The position numbers were made by a program, and so were the translations under genes. Shown one piece after another: positions 53,465 through 62,949 of a DNA stretch of 64,000 nt. Each line of letters opens with the position of its first letter. The first letter of the stretch is position 1. The stretch lies in contig NC_018664.1 of assembly GCF_000299355.1 (NCBI RefSeq), forward strand, positions 1,472,380 to 1,536,379. Reading direction: 5' to 3'. Source of the DNA: Gottschalkia acidurici 9a (lineage in GTDB: Bacteria > Bacillota > Clostridia > Tissierellales > Gottschalkiaceae). The notes below the pieces were generated by a model. That model was not told where the DNA came from. It saw nothing but the letters and a program-made list of their open reading frames with translations, and ran no database searches.

Positions 53465-55447
53465 TTGAAAGTACTTATTGCAAAAAATTCTGGATTTTGT
53501 TTTGGAGTTAAAAATGCTATAGATACCACTATGAATATATTTCAAAATACCAACGACAATAAAAATGTATATTCATTAGGCCCACTAATACACAATAATC
53601 AAGCTATAGAGGAACTAAAAAAAACCGGATTAGAGGTTATAGATAGTATATACGATGTAGGTAAAGGTAAAGTAATTATAAGATCACATGGTGTTCCTTT
53701 AGATATATATGATATTGCAGAAGAAAGACAGTTAGATATTGTAGATTGTACATGTCTTTTTGTTAGAAAAATACAAAAAAAAGTAAATGAGTGCTATAAT
53801 AAAGGTAAAAATGTGGTTATAATAGGTGATCGCAATCATCCTGAAGTCATAGGTATAAATGGTTGGTGTAATAATAAGGCGTATATAGTAAATAGTGAAG
53901 AAGATGTAAATAAAATTCCTAGCTTAGATCAAATTTGTATAGTAGCACAAACTACTATAACTAATGAAAAGTTTGAAACGTTATCTGAATTAGTATCAAA
54001 AAAATCAACTGATGTTGAAATATGTAATACTATATGTAATGCTACGCATATTCGTCAGAATTCATGTAAAGATGTTTCACAAGAAGTTGATGCGATGATA
54101 GTTATAGGCGGATATCATAGTTCGAATACTCAAAAGCTGGTGGAAATCAGTAAAATGTATTGTAAAAATGTGTATCATGTAGAGACTGCTGATGAGTTAC
54201 CTTTAGACGCACTAAAAAAACATGATAAAATAGGAATTACAGCTGGAGCGTCTACGCCTACATGGATAATAGAGGAGGTATATGATAAAATGGTTAATAT
54301 TTCAGAAGATAATAATGATATGGCGGCATTGTTAGAGAATAGTTTTAAAAATATAAGTAAAGGCGATATTGTAAAAGGACAAGTTATATCTATAGGGGAA
54401 GAGGTAGTAGTTAACATAGGATATAAGTCTGATGGCATAATTACTAAGCAAGAACTAACTAATGATTTAAACACGAATCCATATGAAGTAGTTAAGATAG
54501 GGGAACAAATAGATGTACTTGTACTTGAAATAAATGATGGAGAGGGTAATGTATTACTTTCTAAGAAAAGAGTAGACAATAAAAAGAGCTGGCAAGATTT
54601 AGAAGGTAACTATAAGAATGAGGATATTATAACTGTAAAAGTTACTGAAGTTGTAAATGGTGGAATTGTAGTAAATGTGAAAGGATTAAGAGGATTTATA
54701 CCTGCTTCTCAAGTGTCAAATAAGTTCATAAAAGATTTGAATTCACTTATAGGAAGAGAGCTAGATGTTAAAATTATAGAGTTTAATAAAGAAAAGAATC
54801 GTATAGTTATGTCGAGAAAAATAATTGAATCTGAAGAAATAGAAAATACTAAAGAAAGAGTATGGTCTAAAATAAAAAAAGGTCAAAAATTAAATGGAAA
54901 GATAAAGAGATTAGCTGACTTTGGAGCATTCATAGATATAGGCGGAGTAGATGGACTAGCGCATATTTCAGACTTGTCATGGTCACGTTTAAAACATCCA
55001 TCGGAGGTAGTGAATGTAGATGATGAAATAGAAGTTGTTATTTTAGATCTTGATAAAGAAAAAAATAGAATTTCCCTTGGAGTAAAACAATTAATTCCTC
55101 ACCCTTGGGAAAGTGCAGTTAGTAAATACAAGATAGGAGATATAGTGGAAGGTAAAGTTGTGAGGCTATCAAACTTTGGAGCATTTATAGAGCTAGAGCC
55201 TGGAGTAGACGGTTTAGTTCATATATCTCAAATCACATATGAAAACATATCTAAACCTTCAGATGTACTTAACATGAATGACACTGTAAAGGTAAAAATT
55301 CTAAACATAAGTCCTGATGAAAGAAAAATGGAACTGAGTATAAAAGAAGCGGATACTTCAACAAGTGAATATTTAGATAAATATAATGAAGAAGATAATT
55401 TCACAATAGGGGATATTTTAAATATAAAAGATACACAAGATAAATAA
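53465..55447 (+). CDS. ispH: IspH-S1 fusion: HMBPP reductase and ribosomal protein S1-like
   Basis: 660 residues from a TTG after TAGGAGGTAT. Residues 1-285 are IspH: GFCFGV (Cys12), IRSHGVP, CTC and CNTICNATHIRQ give the 4Fe-4S cysteines, the last step of the MEP pathway begun by dxs. Residues 300-635 hold four S1 RNA-binding repeats (for example KIKRLADFGAFIDIGGVDGL and KVVRLSNFGAFIELEPGVDG). This fusion is common in Clostridia. A short acidic tail ends the protein. Confidence 0.95.
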   Translation: MKVLIAKNSGFCFGVKNAIDTTMNIFQNTNDNKNVYSLGPLIHNNQAIEELKKTGLEVIDSIYDVGKGKVIIRSHGVPLDIYDIAEERQLDIVDCTCLFVRKIQKKVNECYNKGKNVVIIGDRNHPEVIGINGWCNNKAYIVNSEEDVNKIPSLDQICIVAQTTITNEKFETLSELVSKKSTDVEICNTICNATHIRQNSCKDVSQEVDAMIVIGGYHSSNTQKLVEISKMYCKNVYHVETADELPLDALKKHDKIGITAGASTPTWIIEEVYDKMVNISEDNNDMAALLENSFKNISKGDIVKGQVISIGEEVVVNIGYKSDGIITKQELTNDLNTNPYEVVKIGEQIDVLVLEINDGEGNVLLSKKRVDNKKSWQDLEGNYKNEDIITVKVTEVVNGGIVVNVKGLRGFIPASQVSNKFIKDLNSLIGRELDVKIIEFNKEKNRIVMSRKIIESEEIENTKERVWSKIKKGQKLNGKIKRLADFGAFIDIGGVDGLAHISDLSWSRLKHPSEVVNVDDEIEVVILDLDKEKNRISLGVKQLIPHPWESAVSKYKIGDIVEGKVVRLSNFGAFIELEPGVDGLVHISQITYENISKPSDVLNMNDTVKVKILNISPDERKMELSIKEADTSTSEYLDKYNEEDNFTIGDILNIKDTQDK

Positions 55448-55467
55448 AAAAATAATCAAACTTAAAA

Positions 55468-55510
55468 GCTTATACTGTGGTATAGATATTGCCACAGTGC
55501 TTTTTTTTGG
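55468..55510 (+). terminator. Terminator after ispH-rpsA
   Basis: ACTGTGG pairs with CCACAGT around a 13-nt loop and is followed by GCTTTTTTTTGG. Confidence 0.85.
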
Positions 55511-55549
55511 TATAATAGAATTATGCTATAATAAATAGGATGTGAAGAC

Positions 55550-56332
55550 ATGGATAAATATGAATCGTTCAAAAGCAAAGTGTATACACTGACAGGTATT
55601 AACTTGTCTTTATACAAGGAAAAGCAAATGAAGAGAAGAATAACTTCCTTGGGAAATAGAAACGGTTATAAAGATTTTGATAGCTACTTTGAGTCTATAA
55701 AAAAAGATAAAAAATTGTTTGATGAATTTATAAATTATCTTACTATAAATGTGTCGGAATTTTATAGGAATCCTGCCCAATGGAATACACTAGAGAAAGA
55801 CTTGCTTCCTAAACTTGTTAAAAGTAATAGAAAACTTAATGTTTGGAGTAGTGCTTGTTCTACTGGTGAAGAGCCATACTCTCTAGTTATGCTTTTATCG
55901 AAGTTCTATGATATAAAGGACATAAAGATAACAGCCACTGATATAGATCTTGGTGCTATTCAAAAAGCTAAGATGGGAGTTTATAGTGAGAAGAGTCTTC
56001 AGAATCTTCCATTAGACTTTAAAACTAAATTTTTTGATAAGGTTGGAACATCTTTTAAAGTGAAAGATATAGTTAAGAATTGCGTTGATTTTAAACAAAT
56101 GAATTTACTAGAAGATAAGTATCCTAGTGGATATAATCTTATACTTTGTAGAAATGTTCTTATATACTTCACAGAAGAGGCTAAAGATTTAATATATAAA
56201 AAGTTCCATGATGCTTTAACAGATGACGGAATACTGTTTGTAGGGAGTACAGAACAAATAATAATGCCTGAAAGATATAATTTAAAGTCATCTAAAATGT
56301 TTTTTTATGAAAAAACTACACATAATAGTTAG
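55550..56332 (+). CDS. cheR: CheR-type protein-glutamate methyltransferase
   Basis: 260 residues. An N-terminal helical domain with NVSEFYRNPAQW leads to the SAM domain NVWSSACSTGEEPYSLVMLL, ITATDIDLGAI and ILCRNVLIYF. CheR methylates chemoreceptor glutamates. It stands alone here with no other chemotaxis genes. Confidence 0.9.
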   Translation: MDKYESFKSKVYTLTGINLSLYKEKQMKRRITSLGNRNGYKDFDSYFESIKKDKKLFDEFINYLTINVSEFYRNPAQWNTLEKDLLPKLVKSNRKLNVWSSACSTGEEPYSLVMLLSKFYDIKDIKITATDIDLGAIQKAKMGVYSEKSLQNLPLDFKTKFFDKVGTSFKVKDIVKNCVDFKQMNLLEDKYPSGYNLILCRNVLIYFTEEAKDLIYKKFHDALTDDGILFVGSTEQIIMPERYNLKSSKMFFYEKTTHNS

Positions 56333-56352
56333 AGTATATTAGATACATAGTT

Positions 56353-56382
56353 TAAAAGGCCAGTAGATTACTGGTCTTTTAA
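56353..56382 (+). terminator. Terminator after cheR
   Basis: AAAAGGCCAGTA pairs with TACTGGTCTTTT (one G.U). Confidence 0.75.
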
Positions 56383-56423
56383 GTTGAGACAACTATATAA
56401 TCGTGTTCTAAGGAGGAGAAACA

Positions 56424-57479
56424 ATGAAAGATTTAAAAGAATTTATACAGAAACTAAGCAATAATCATGGTGTTTCAGGATACGAAGAAAATATATCTAC
56501 TTTAGTAAGAGATACTTTCAATGAGCATTGCGATGAAACTTATGTGGATTCTTTATATAATACAATATGCATAAAAAAAGGTGAAAATAATTCTAAAAAT
56601 ATAAAGATAATGCTAGCTGCACATATGGATGAAATAGGGCTTATGATAAAAGATATAGATGAAGACGGATTTTTATACTTTACTACAATTGGTGGTTTTG
56701 ATCCAAGAGTTCTTCTATATCAAGAAGTAATAATTCATGGGAAAGATAAAGTTTTTGGAGTAATAGTTCCTGCAAAGTCTATTAAGGCATATGAAGATAC
56801 TAGTAAAGCTTTAGGAATTGATGACTTAAAAATAGACATTGGATTTAATGAAAAAGATGCTAAAGAACTGGTACAGATAGGTGATGTAGTTACAGTAAAA
56901 AGAGAATTGATAGAGCTTAAAAACAATAATATAAGTGGAAAAGCTCTAGATGATAGGGCTTGTATAGGAGTTATGTACGAATGCGCTAAAGAGTTAAATA
57001 AATTTAGACATCAATCAGACGTATATTTTGTAGGAACTGTTCAAGAAGAAGTAGGAACTAGAGGGGCAACTACGAGTACATTTGCAATAAACCCGGATAT
57101 AGGAATAGCTATAGATGTGAGCTTTGGATATACACCAGAACTTCCTAAAGAGCGAACTTTAGAATTAGGAAAAGGTCCTGGAATAACAATAGGTGGAAAC
57201 ATACATACAAAATTAAGAGCTAAGCTAATTGAAGTGTGTAAAGAATATAATGTTCCTTTCCAGTATGAAATTGATCCAGGTCCAACTGGTACAGATGCAA
57301 GAGCTATACAAATAACTAGATGTGGAATACCAACATTGCTTATTTCTATACCTTTAAAATATATGCATACGTCTACAGAGGTAGTTAATTTAACGGATGT
57401 TAAGACTTCTGGAAAGCTATTAGCCACATTCATATCTAGTATTACAAGTGATAACTTGGAGGGATTACTATGCTATTAA
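56424..57479 (+). CDS. M42 family aminopeptidase, first of three
   Basis: 351 residues. Metal and catalytic motifs AAHMDEIGLM, GKALDDRACIG, QEEVGTRGA and the late KYMHTSTEVV histidine are complete, so it should be an active dinuclear peptidase of the tetrahedral TET type. AGGAGGAGAAA precedes the ATG. It overlaps the next M42 gene by 10 bp. The three together may form one complex. Confidence 0.9.
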   Translation: MKDLKEFIQKLSNNHGVSGYEENISTLVRDTFNEHCDETYVDSLYNTICIKKGENNSKNIKIMLAAHMDEIGLMIKDIDEDGFLYFTTIGGFDPRVLLYQEVIIHGKDKVFGVIVPAKSIKAYEDTSKALGIDDLKIDIGFNEKDAKELVQIGDVVTVKRELIELKNNNISGKALDDRACIGVMYECAKELNKFRHQSDVYFVGTVQEEVGTRGATTSTFAINPDIGIAIDVSFGYTPELPKERTLELGKGPGITIGGNIHTKLRAKLIEVCKEYNVPFQYEIDPGPTGTDARAIQITRCGIPTLLISIPLKYMHTSTEVVNLTDVKTSGKLLATFISSITSDNLEGLLCY

Positions 57480-58468
57480 GAAAATTATCTGAATTAAATG
57501 GCGTATCGGGAAATGAAAAAGAAGTTAGAGATTTTATAATAAATGAGATTAAAGACTATGTTGCTGATATTAAAGTTGATAGATTAGGAAATATAATAGC
57601 TTATAAAAAAGGACTAATGGAGAATGAAACTAAAATTGTAGTATCTGCACATATGGATGAAGTTGGCCTTATGATAAACAAAATAAATTCTGAAGGATTA
57701 CTAGGATTTACACTTGTTGGAGATATTGATAGTAGAGTATTGATATCCAAGCCTGTATTAGTAGGAGATAATAAAATAAAGGGAGTTATAGGAGCTAAAC
57801 CAATACATCTTCAAAAAAAAGATGAGCGTAAAAAGTCATTAGAATATAATCAGCTATACATAGATATAGGGAGTAGTAGTAAAGAAGAGTCAGAAAAGTT
57901 AATTAATATTGGTGACTACGTATCTTTTGATAGTAATTTTATAGATTTTGGAGATAATTTAGTAAAGGGTAAGGCTCTAGATAATAGGGCAGGCTGTAAT
58001 ATATTAATAGATACTATAAAAAGAAATAGCGATATATCTTTCTACGCAGTATTTTCTGTTATGAAAGAAATAGGTATATTTGGTGGAGAACCAGCTAACT
58101 ATTATATAAATCCTGATATTAATATAATTTTAGATAGTTCTTTCAAGGAAAAATCTCTTAATAATGGTCCCATAATATCTTTTATGGAAAATAGAACTCA
58201 TTTTAGTAGGGATTTAACTGAGAAGCTTGCAAGTATTGCTAAGGATAATAATATAGACTATCAACTGTCTGGTTTTGACTGCAGCTCTTCGGATGCTAAT
58301 AAAATACAAACTTCCGGCAATGGATCTAAAATAGCGAGAATATCTATTCCTTGTAGATATGAATTTTCTCCAGTTAATGTAATGAGTACTCAAGATATAA
58401 ACAATACAGAGAAGTTATTAATAGAAACACTTAAATTATTAGGAGGTAATAATAATGGAAATGAATAG
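57470..58468 (+). CDS. M42-like protein, second of three, catalytic residues missing
   Basis: 332 residues with the M42 fold and first ligands (SAHMDEVGLM, ALDNRAG) kept. The position of QEEVG reads VMKEIG, so the general base Glu is Lys, and the late HSP/HTS histidine reads YEFSPVN, so the last metal ligand is lost. It is therefore probably a non-catalytic partner of its two neighbours. It overlaps the third gene by 14 bp. Confidence 0.85.
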   Translation: MLLRKLSELNGVSGNEKEVRDFIINEIKDYVADIKVDRLGNIIAYKKGLMENETKIVVSAHMDEVGLMINKINSEGLLGFTLVGDIDSRVLISKPVLVGDNKIKGVIGAKPIHLQKKDERKKSLEYNQLYIDIGSSSKEESEKLINIGDYVSFDSNFIDFGDNLVKGKALDNRAGCNILIDTIKRNSDISFYAVFSVMKEIGIFGGEPANYYINPDINIILDSSFKEKSLNNGPIISFMENRTHFSRDLTEKLASIAKDNNIDYQLSGFDCSSSDANKIQTSGNGSKIARISIPCRYEFSPVNVMSTQDINNTEKLLIETLKLLGGNNNGNE

Positions 58469-59450
58469 TAAACTATTTAAAAAACTACTATCTTCATATT
58501 CTCCGTCTGGTGATGAAGAAAACATAACAGAGGTTATAAAGGAAGAGATTAAAGGATATGTTGATGAGATAAAAGTAGATAATCTTGGAAATTTGATATG
58601 TCATAAAAAAGGAACTGGAAAAAAAGTAATGATTGCGGCTCACATGGATCAAATTGGATTGATGATTACAGATATAGAAAAAGAGGGGTTTTTAAGATTC
58701 ACAAACATTGGTGGAATTTCGCCACTAATATCTTTAGGGCAAAAGGTTATATTTAAAAATGGAACTATAGGAGTTTTATATGCAGAAGAAAAAAGAGCTA
58801 GGAAAATAAAGCTGGATGATATGTATATAGACATTGGAGTAAGTAGTAAAGAAGATGCTGAGAAGCTTATTAGCATAGGTGATTCGTGTGTGTATCATAG
58901 TGAATACATAGAAGACGATACTAGAGTGGTTTCGGGTGGAATAGATGATAGAGTAGGGTGCTACATAGCCATAGAAGCTATTAAAAAACTATCTACTAAC
59001 AAAAATGATATATATTTTACATTCACTGTTCAAGAAGAACTAGGGCTTAGAGGAGCTAAAACATCTTCTTATTCTATTAATCCAGATATAGGGATATCTT
59101 TAGATGTAACTGGAAGTGGAGATACTCCAGGAGCTACAAGATTTGCTGTTAGTCTTGGTAAGGGAGCTGCTATAAAAGCAAAAGATAATAGTATAGTTGT
59201 TAATCCTAAAGTTAAGAATTTTATGGTAGAGGTTGCAAAGGAAAATAGTATACCTTATCAAATAGAAGTTCTCGAATATGGAGGTACAGACTCAGGAGCA
59301 ATACACCTATCTAGAGAAGGGGTTCTTACAGGTGCTATATCCGTACCTACTAGATATATTCATAGCCCGAATGAAACTGCGTTTAAAGAAGATATTATTA
59401 GCTGTATAAAGCTATTAGTGTCAATATTAGAAAAGGATATAGATATATAA
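58455..59450 (+). CDS. M42 family aminopeptidase, third of three
   Basis: 331 residues with AAHMDQIGLM, GGIDDRVGCYI, QEELGLRGA, DVTGSGDTPG and RYIHSPNET all present, giving a complete active site. It begins inside the second M42 gene at a start after TTAGGAGGTAAT. All three genes are translationally coupled. Confidence 0.9.
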   Translation: MEMNSKLFKKLLSSYSPSGDEENITEVIKEEIKGYVDEIKVDNLGNLICHKKGTGKKVMIAAHMDQIGLMITDIEKEGFLRFTNIGGISPLISLGQKVIFKNGTIGVLYAEEKRARKIKLDDMYIDIGVSSKEDAEKLISIGDSCVYHSEYIEDDTRVVSGGIDDRVGCYIAIEAIKKLSTNKNDIYFTFTVQEELGLRGAKTSSYSINPDIGISLDVTGSGDTPGATRFAVSLGKGAAIKAKDNSIVVNPKVKNFMVEVAKENSIPYQIEVLEYGGTDSGAIHLSREGVLTGAISVPTRYIHSPNETAFKEDIISCIKLLVSILEKDIDI

Positions 59451-59471
59451 TAAATAAAATATTCGTATTTA

Positions 59472-59493
59472 ATGTTTCAATGTATCGAAACAT
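59472..59493. promoter_or_regulatory. Dyad upstream of the MerR gene
   Basis: ATGTTTC and GAAACAT face each other across 8 bp. A second GTTTC/GAAAC dyad sits 66 bp downstream. Confidence 0.4.
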
Positions 59494-59558
59494 GATGATT
59501 AATAGTGGAAAACTACTAGAGGAAAATCTATTTTAATAAAGAATACTTAAGTATAGAG

Positions 59559-59580
59559 GTTTCAAAAGGGGGACTGAAAC
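59559..59580 (+). promoter_or_regulatory. Hairpin holding the MerR ribosome site
   Basis: GTTTCA pairs with TGAAAC, with AAAGGGGGAC in the loop, directly before the ATG. The ribosome site is therefore presented in a hairpin loop. Confidence 0.5.
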
Positions 59581-60168
59581 ATGTTCGATACAGACAAAGA
59601 ATATACAATATCAGAAATATCAGAGATAACTGACTATCCTACTCATGTGCTTAGATACTACGAAAAGGAATTTGACATTGAAGTTCCTAGAAATGGCGTT
59701 AACCATAGATACTATACTTATAAAGAAATTGAGACCTTTAACTATATAAAAACTTTACAAGAAAAAGGTTTCTCAAATAAACAAATAAAACTAATTCTTG
59801 ATTCGCCAGAAATGCTAGTAGAAGATGAGATAGCAGCTACGTCTTTAGTTAAAAATGACACTGAGCTTGCTTTAAATCAAGAAGAGATGTTTGAAATATT
59901 CAAAGAAATAATAGTAGAAGAGATAGCTCCTAATATTATTAGTATTAATGATGAGAATTTGAAAGCTATAGGTGAACTCAAGGAAGAGGTTGTGCAATTA
60001 AGAACAGATATAAACAGCAAGGAACGTGATGTTTTAATCTGTGAAAATGCTAAGCTTAAACTAAAAGTACAGGAAAACGCATATGAGTTGGATAGAATAA
60101 AAAAAGAGTTAGAAAAAGAGCAGCAAAATAGTAAAAGTTTTTTAAAAAGATTATTTAAAGTAAAGTAA
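59581..60168 (+). CDS. MerR family regulator with coiled coil
   Basis: 195 residues. The winged helix YTISEISEITDYPTHVLRYY and LQEKGFSNKQIKLIL are at the N-terminus; the rest is a long charged helix ending KRLFKVK. No metal-binding cysteines are present. Its target is unknown; the two dyads upstream suggest self-regulation. Confidence 0.83.
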   Translation: MFDTDKEYTISEISEITDYPTHVLRYYEKEFDIEVPRNGVNHRYYTYKEIETFNYIKTLQEKGFSNKQIKLILDSPEMLVEDEIAATSLVKNDTELALNQEEMFEIFKEIIVEEIAPNIISINDENLKAIGELKEEVVQLRTDINSKERDVLICENAKLKLKVQENAYELDRIKKELEKEQQNSKSFLKRLFKVK

Positions 60169-60198
60169 CTATGGTCTAACATATGTGGAGGAAAATCA

Positions 60199-61659
60199 AT
60201 GGAAAAACTAGAGAACATACAATTAGATAAACAAAGTGACGAGTACTTGTATATTCAGTTGTATAAAAAAATTAAACAATTACTATTAGAAGGAAATATA
60301 GAACCACATTCAAAGCTTCCTACTATAAGACATTTGGCTAAGCAACTAGATGTTAATAATGTAACTATAGTAAATACATATAATTTATTAGAACAAAAAG
60401 GATATGTATATAAAAAAGTAGGTAGTGGTACATTTGTGCAAGATATATTAAATAAGAATAGATCTTTAGCGTTTAGAGATGATGATGGAAGTTCAACAAA
60501 GGAAGAAAATAATATAATTAACTTTGTAAGCACTGCTCCTACTGAAGATTTGTTTCCTATAGAGGATATTAAAATAGCTATTAATCAGGTGCTAGATAGA
60601 GATAAAGGAATGGCTTTTACGTATCAAGAAAGCCAAGGATACTATCCTCTAAGAAATTCCATTAAAAACTATTTAAGTGAATATGGTATAAGTACTTCAG
60701 AAGATAATATTCAAATTATATCAGGAGCTCAGCAAGGGATAGATATTTTATCTAAAGCATTGATAGACTATGGTGATATAGTATTTACAGAAAACCCTAC
60801 TTATTCTGGTGCTATTGCTGTCTTTAAGTCTAGATCTGCTAGGGTTATAGAAATTAATTTAGAGGAAGATGGTTTAGACATAAGAGATCTTGAAAACAAA
60901 CTTAGAAGCTTTAGACCTAAATTTATTTATGTAATGCCTATTTTTCAAAATCCCACGGGATATTCGTATTCTGTGAATAAAAAGTATCAGTTACTAGAGT
61001 TGGCTAGTAAATACGATTTTTATATAATAGAAGATGATTTCCTTAGTGATTTATCTTTCAATAATGATGATAATCAAACTTTAAAATCGTTAGATAAGGA
61101 TGATAGAGTTATATATTTAAAAAGTTTTTCTAAAATAGCCATGCCAGGATTGCGACTAGCTTTCATGGTAATTCCTAGAGCTATATACAATGAAGTTCTT
61201 TCTGCTAAGCATATTTCTGATATATCAACATCTGGACTCATTCAAAGATCCTTTGATGTCTATTTATCTAGCGGAAAATGGAAAAAGAATCTTGAGTATA
61301 TAAGTGTTGAATATATGAATAGGTTTACTGTGATGGTGGAAAGTGTAAAAGAGTATATGCCTAAAGATATAAAATATATATTACCAAAAGGGGGTCTAAA
61401 CTTTTGGTTTTCGTTACCTGACGGATATTCTTCAAATGAACTATATAAAAAATGTTTGCAGAATAACTTATCTATAGCTCCAGGCTCAGCTTTTAATGTA
61501 AATCAAACAGACAATGAGCACTTTAGATTAAGTGTGGCATCTCTAGATTGTGATGAGATAAGATTAGGAATAAATAAACTTTCCAAAATTATAGAGGAAT
61601 TTTTAGAAGAATATAAACGTATAAGACCATCCGTAGAAATGTATAATACATTTATTTAA
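60199..61659 (+). CDS. MocR-type regulator (GntR HTH plus aminotransferase domain)
   Basis: 486 residues. Residues 8-80 form a GntR winged helix (HSKLPTIRHLAKQLDVNNVT) and the rest a class I aminotransferase fold with PLP-binding YLKSFSKIAMPGLRLAF and MPIFQNPTGYSY. Relatives include PdxR and GabR, which respond to PLP or amino acids. No obvious target gene adjoins. TGTGGAGGAAAA precedes the ATG. Confidence 0.9.
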   Translation: MEKLENIQLDKQSDEYLYIQLYKKIKQLLLEGNIEPHSKLPTIRHLAKQLDVNNVTIVNTYNLLEQKGYVYKKVGSGTFVQDILNKNRSLAFRDDDGSSTKEENNIINFVSTAPTEDLFPIEDIKIAINQVLDRDKGMAFTYQESQGYYPLRNSIKNYLSEYGISTSEDNIQIISGAQQGIDILSKALIDYGDIVFTENPTYSGAIAVFKSRSARVIEINLEEDGLDIRDLENKLRSFRPKFIYVMPIFQNPTGYSYSVNKKYQLLELASKYDFYIIEDDFLSDLSFNNDDNQTLKSLDKDDRVIYLKSFSKIAMPGLRLAFMVIPRAIYNEVLSAKHISDISTSGLIQRSFDVYLSSGKWKKNLEYISVEYMNRFTVMVESVKEYMPKDIKYILPKGGLNFWFSLPDGYSSNELYKKCLQNNLSIAPGSAFNVNQTDNEHFRLSVASLDCDEIRLGINKLSKIIEEFLEEYKRIRPSVEMYNTFI

Positions 61660-61667
61660 TAAACCCT

Positions 61668-61718
61668 ATGAAGATCATAGCTGCATGTAAATTAGTGTAG
61701 TTATGGTCTTTATTTGTC
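61668..61718 (+). terminator. Terminator after the MocR gene
   Basis: GAAGATCATAGCT pairs with AGTTATGGTCTTT with G.U pairs and is followed by ATTTG. Confidence 0.6.
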
Positions 61719-62156
61719 TAGTATAATAAAAAAGATTTTTATAGATTAGATATATAGCAATATCTTACTTTCTAAATATGATTACTTAATTATAAAAAAT
61801 TACTGGCATTACAATATTGTATTTAACATAAGTAAATTTTTAAATCTTAGTTTAGAAGAGTATTAATATAAATATCAAAACTTATAAATATTTAAGCTTT
61901 AATCGCATCACTTACTTAGTTTTGATTAGAAGTCTTACTATATAATTTACTAATTTTTTGCTTTTAGCCTTAGATGTAAATATCATATATTGTATCTTTA
62001 ATAATTTCTTTTACTATTACATCATAGTTTGCATGAAATTTCTTTAACTATCGCTTATAAACTTTTTACTATATATAATCATCGATAAATAAGTCACAAA
62101 CTGTATCAACCAATAATCATAAGACATTAATTTATGAACTTATATATAATAATAAC
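61719..62156. other. AT-rich intergenic region
   Basis: About 440 bp with no gene or RNA recognised. Confidence 0.45.
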
Positions 62157-62185
62157 TTGACATGAATATATAGTGATGCTATATT
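62157..62185 (+). promoter_or_regulatory. Sigma-A promoter of the Xre-def operon
   Basis: TTGACA (62,157-62,162) and TATATT (62,180-62,185) are spaced by 17 bp, a near-consensus promoter. Confidence 0.8.
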
Positions 62186-62191
62186 TTGAAT

Positions 62192-62207
62192 GTAAGGTTA
62201 ACGTTAC
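62192..62207. promoter_or_regulatory. Operator-like dyad before the Xre gene
   Basis: GTAAGGTTAACGTTAC is a 16-bp palindrome with only one mismatched pair, placed 7 bp after the -10 box and just before the ribosome site. The Xre protein it precedes is the likely repressor. Confidence 0.55.
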
Positions 62208-62221
62208 AGAGGTGACAATTG

Positions 62222-62458
62222 GTGAAAAATAAATTAAAAGAGCTTCGGAAATCTTTTGGATTAACTCAGGAACAATTAGGAGAACTTGTAGGTGTATCAA
62301 GACAAGCAATTAATGCTATTGAAACAGAAAAATTCGAACCATCTATATGGTTAGCGTATGATATCTCTAAAGTATTTAATTCTTGTATAGAAGAAGTTTT
62401 TATTTTTGAAGAAAGTGAAAGAAAATCAAGATCACAACAAAGTAGAGGTGTATTTTAA
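62222..62458 (+). CDS. Xre/YgzD-like HTH regulator
   Basis: 78 residues. The HTH is FGLTQEQLGELVGVSRQAIN, followed by AIETEKFEPSIWLAYDISKVF. The GTG at 62,222 has AGAGGTG at 8 bp; a TTG at 62,219 is less well spaced. It ends with its stop codon directly before def, so the two are one operon. Such proteins often regulate themselves. Confidence 0.83.
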   Translation: MKNKLKELRKSFGLTQEQLGELVGVSRQAINAIETEKFEPSIWLAYDISKVFNSCIEEVFIFEESERKSRSQQSRGVF

Positions 62459-62911
62459 ATGGCATTAAGACAAATTAGACTCTTTGATGATGAAATATTA
62501 AGAAAAAAGAGTAAGGAAGTTGACTTAGTAGATGAAAAAGTAAGACAAATACTGAATGACATGGTGGATACTATGTATAATACAAAAAATGGAGGAGGAT
62601 TAGCAGCTCCGCAGGTAGGTATATTAAAGAAGTTAGTTGTGATAGATCTTGGAGATGGGCTTATAAAACTAATTAACCCAAAGATAATTAGGCAAGAAGG
62701 AATTCAAGAGGTTATAGAGGGATGCTTGAGCATTCCAAATAAATGGGGAAAGTTAATAAGACCAGCAAAAGTAATAGTACAAGCGTTAAATGAAAATGGT
62801 GAGGAAATTATACTAGAAGGCACAGGAGATCTTGCCAAATGTCTCTGTCATGAAATAGATCATTTAGAAGGTATTCTCTTTACTGATTTAGTTACTGAAT
62901 ATATAAATTAG
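62459..62911 (+). CDS. def: Peptide deformylase
   Basis: 150 residues with GGGLAAPQVG, EGCLSIP and CHEIDHLEG, the three deformylase motifs with Cys and both His metal ligands. It removes the formyl group from new proteins. It starts directly after the Xre stop codon, with AGTAGAGGTG as its ribosome site. A second def gene elsewhere is possible. Confidence 0.94.
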   Translation: MALRQIRLFDDEILRKKSKEVDLVDEKVRQILNDMVDTMYNTKNGGGLAAPQVGILKKLVVIDLGDGLIKLINPKIIRQEGIQEVIEGCLSIPNKWGKLIRPAKVIVQALNENGEEIILEGTGDLAKCLCHEIDHLEGILFTDLVTEYIN

Positions 62912-62949
62912 CACTACTTTGTATTAATACTGAATTGAGGAGGTTGTAA

